A stretch of 5,831 bases of DNA, from NCBI GenBank assembly GCA_030630395.1, contig DAOVNE010000105.1, forward strand, positions 1 through 5,831, given 5' to 3'. A model generated the notes under the pieces. The model did no database searches. It was not told the origin of the DNA and worked only from the letters and a program-made list of their open reading frames with translations. The translations under genes and the position numbers were made by a program. The stretch is from Candidatus Eiseniibacteriota bacterium. GTDB lineage: Bacteria > Joyebacterota > Joyebacteria > Joyebacterales > Joyebacteraceae. Positions 5,701 through 5,831 of the stretch are shown piece by piece (the stretch's first letter is position 1; each line of letters starts with the position of its first letter).

Positions 5701-5831
5701 CTAGTCGATGAGTCTCGTGGTTGGGTCACCGTAGAGGATGTAGTTTGCCCAGGAGAAGGCGTGGAATCTGAAAGACCGTTCGCGCGCAGAGCGCACCGCG
5801 GCGCCCAGTGTGTCACCGCTCAGAATGCTGC
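5701..5831 (-). CDS. CHAT-domain protein, C-terminal fragment (runs off window)
   Basis: Only the last 42 codons are present, ending in TAG at 5703-5701; the rest lies beyond the right edge. The visible tail contains SGDTLGAAVRSARER, then FSWANYILYGDPTTRLID. This is the typical end of a CHAT domain (caspase HetF-associated with TPRs): a G-x-T-(L/I)-G-x-A-(L/V) helix followed by the closing W-x-x-(F/Y)-(V/I)-LYGDP strand. CHAT proteins have a caspase/separase-like fold and are often peptidases fused to TPR repeats, but the catalytic His and Cys are outside the window, so activity is unknown. It is the first visible gene of the cluster, six bases before the sigma factor. Codon usage looks like that of its neighbours. 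The family call rests on a short but characteristic segment. Confidence 0.75.
   Translation of the reverse strand, partial: SILSGDTLGAAVRSARERSFRFHAFSWANYILYGDPTTRLID

Noticed and set aside
4191..5831. A type III-E CRISPR (Craspase) locus, suggested by CHAT plus an RpoE-like sigma factor
   Set aside because: No direct-repeat array, Cas7-11-like or Csx30/Csx31-like sequence is visible in the window, and the third protein is a ZAS zinc-finger protein. The comparison is kept only as a functional analogy.

Overview
This is a GC-rich bacterial window in which every gene I can support lies on the minus strand, so the genes read from the right edge to the left. The organism cannot be named from the sequence. 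The GC content, the CHAT/ECF/zinc-finger gene set and the signalling style fit an environmental bacterium outside the classic model groups.

Right part (5831 to 4191), a putative CHAT-sigma-anti-sigma operon. It starts with the last 42 codons of a CHAT-domain protein (caspase-like fold), which runs out of the window. Six bases after its stop begins an ECF-family RNA polymerase sigma factor (region 2 plus region 4). A strong Shine-Dalgarno that overlaps the sigma stop leads into a 271-residue protein with two tandem zinc-binding anti-sigma (ZAS/zf-HC2) modules. That protein has no membrane segment and ends in a beta-rich domain of uncertain identity. The close spacing suggests one transcript, and I infer a circuit in which the CHAT protein, sigma factor and zinc-finger protein act together. 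A long GC-rich inverted repeat (4127-4171) lies just after the operon and may end it.

Middle part (about 4082 to 707), a two-component c-di-GMP module. A membrane histidine kinase (several N-terminal helices, GAF domain, coiled coil, HisKA, HATPase_c) overlaps or abuts a response regulator made of a receiver and a GGDEF diguanylate cyclase. The cyclase has an intact catalytic motif and an inhibitory I-site, so the pair should turn a membrane or cytoplasmic signal into c-di-GMP.

Left part (706 to 1). A clear hairpin terminator follows the response regulator. It is followed by a well-formed sigma70-type promoter (perfect -35, 17-base spacer, extended -10) and by tadA, the essential tRNA adenosine deaminase. 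A 14-base perfect palindrome sits at the expected transcription start of tadA. The last 60 bases hold no feature I can support.
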